Shown here piece by piece: positions 6,687 to 7,303 of a stretch of 7,303 bases of DNA (positions are counted from its first letter, which is position 1; each line of letters starts with the position of its first letter). The stretch spans positions 1-7,303 of the forward strand of contig JAEWKB010000306.1 of the NCBI GenBank assembly GCA_023386255.1. Reading direction: 5' to 3'. The translations under genes and the position numbers were made by a program. The notes beneath the pieces are model-generated. The model saw nothing but the letters and a program-made list of their open reading frames with translations. It was not told the origin of the DNA and made no database searches. Source of the stretch: Bacteroidota bacterium. GTDB lineage: Bacteria; Bacteroidota; Bacteroidia; Flavobacteriales; Flavobacteriaceae.

Positions 6687-7303
6687 TTATTCTTTATCTA
6701 GTTTATATTTCGTTAAATCCATCCCGAAGTGAAGGTTTTTGGCAGCAACAAGCTCATCAAGCTCAGTTAAAGATTTTTTACCAAAGTTACGGAACTTCAT
6801 TAAGTCATTTTTATTGAACGATACCAGATCTCCTAATGTATCAACTTCAGCCGCTTTCAAACAATTTAATGCCCTCACAGAAAGATCCATGTCAACAAGC
6901 TTGGTCTTAAGAAGCTGCCTCATGTGTAATGACTCTTCGTCATAAGATTCTGTTTGTGCTATTTCATCGGCCTCAAGGGTAATCCTTTCATCAGAGAACA
7001 GCATAAAGTGATGAATCAAAGTTTTAGCTGCCTCTGTAAGAGCTTCTTTAGGATGAATAGAACCGTCTGTAATGATTTCAAAAACCAGCTTTTCATAGTC
7101 GGTCTTCTGTTCCACACGGAAGTTTTCTATTGTATATTTTACATTCTTTACAGGAGTAAAGATTGAGTCTGTAAATATAGTTCCTATAGCAGCGTTTTGC
7201 TTTTTATTCTCTTCTGCAGGCACATAACCCCTTCCCTTCTCAATGGTAAGCTCAAGGTTTATGTTTACTTTGCTGTCCATGTTAAAGATTACAAGCTCAG
7301 GAT
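6687..7303 (-). CDS. rpoA: DNA-directed RNA polymerase alpha subunit, 5' end beyond the right window edge
   Basis: The alpha dimer scaffolds RNA polymerase assembly, and its C-terminal domain contacts upstream promoter DNA and activators. About 204 codons are present of a usual total near 330. The frame is open to the edge, and PELVIFN precedes the first internal Met (7280-7278), so that Met is not the true start. The segment from [13 protein letters not shown] to LIHHFMLFS (about 7241-6996) is the end of the N-terminal domain. After an acidic linker, the C-terminal domain has [20 protein letters not shown] and [16 protein letters not shown]. The Arg and Asn of VRALNC correspond to DNA-contacting Arg265 and Asn268 of E. 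coli, and GKKS keeps the Lys298 equivalent, so upstream DNA contact should be intact. It is joined to rplQ in the usual end of the ribosomal operon. Confidence 0.98.
   Translation of the reverse strand, partial: PELVIFNMDSKVNINLELTIEKGRGYVPAEENKKQNAAIGTIFTDSIFTPVKNVKYTIENFRVEQKTDYEKLVFEIITDGSIHPKEALTEAAKTLIHHFMLFSDERITLEADEIAQTESYDEESLHMRQLLKTKLVDMDLSVRALNCLKAAEVDTLGDLVSFNKNDLMKFRNFGKKSLTELDELVAAKNLHFGMDLTKYKLDKE

Noticed and set aside
7278..7280. ATG as the rpoA start, giving a 197-residue product
   Set aside because: The frame stays open to the window edge, and the upstream codons (PELVIFN) fit RpoA. A product starting here would lack most of the N-terminal assembly domain.

Overview
The window reads as chromosome from a member of the Bacteroidota, most likely a Flavobacteriaceae (Flavobacterium-like) species. 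Three things point there. The large cell-surface gene ends in a type IX secretion (Por/T9SS type A) sorting domain, a system confined to this phylum. A perfect TTTG-N19-TAnnTTTG promoter lies before carA. None of the five visible start codons has a GGAGG-type Shine-Dalgarno site. All six genes lie on the minus strand, so transcription runs from high to low coordinates.

In transcription order: (1) rpoA, the RNA polymerase alpha subunit, cut by the right edge, then rplQ (ribosomal protein L17) 30 bases later. This is the usual end of the large ribosomal-protein/rpoA operon, and it closes with a strong intrinsic terminator at about 6083-6115. (2) carA, the glutaminase subunit of carbamoyl-phosphate synthase, with its own promoter whose -33 box sits inside a near-palindrome. 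No carB is adjacent. (3) eno (enolase), complete with all catalytic residues, with an A+T-rich dyad in its promoter region and a textbook terminator at 3435-3462. (4) A 793-residue secreted leucine-rich-repeat protein with a signal peptide, an EF-hand-like loop, ten repeats of 21-22 residues, several beta-rich modules and a T9SS sorting domain. (5) gltA (citrate synthase), whose first 268 codons are present before the left edge.

Five of the six genes are core housekeeping functions: transcription, translation, arginine/pyrimidine precursor supply, glycolysis and the TCA cycle. The exception is the LRR surface protein, which sits between eno and gltA with terminators before and after it and looks like an accessory gene in a conserved neighbourhood. 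No stretch longer than 170 bases lacks a gene. I see no tRNA or rRNA gene, CRISPR array, insertion sequence or phage gene, and no clear sign of an undescribed multi-gene system. The points most worth a second look are the architecture of the LRR protein and the dyad sequences at the carA and eno promoters.
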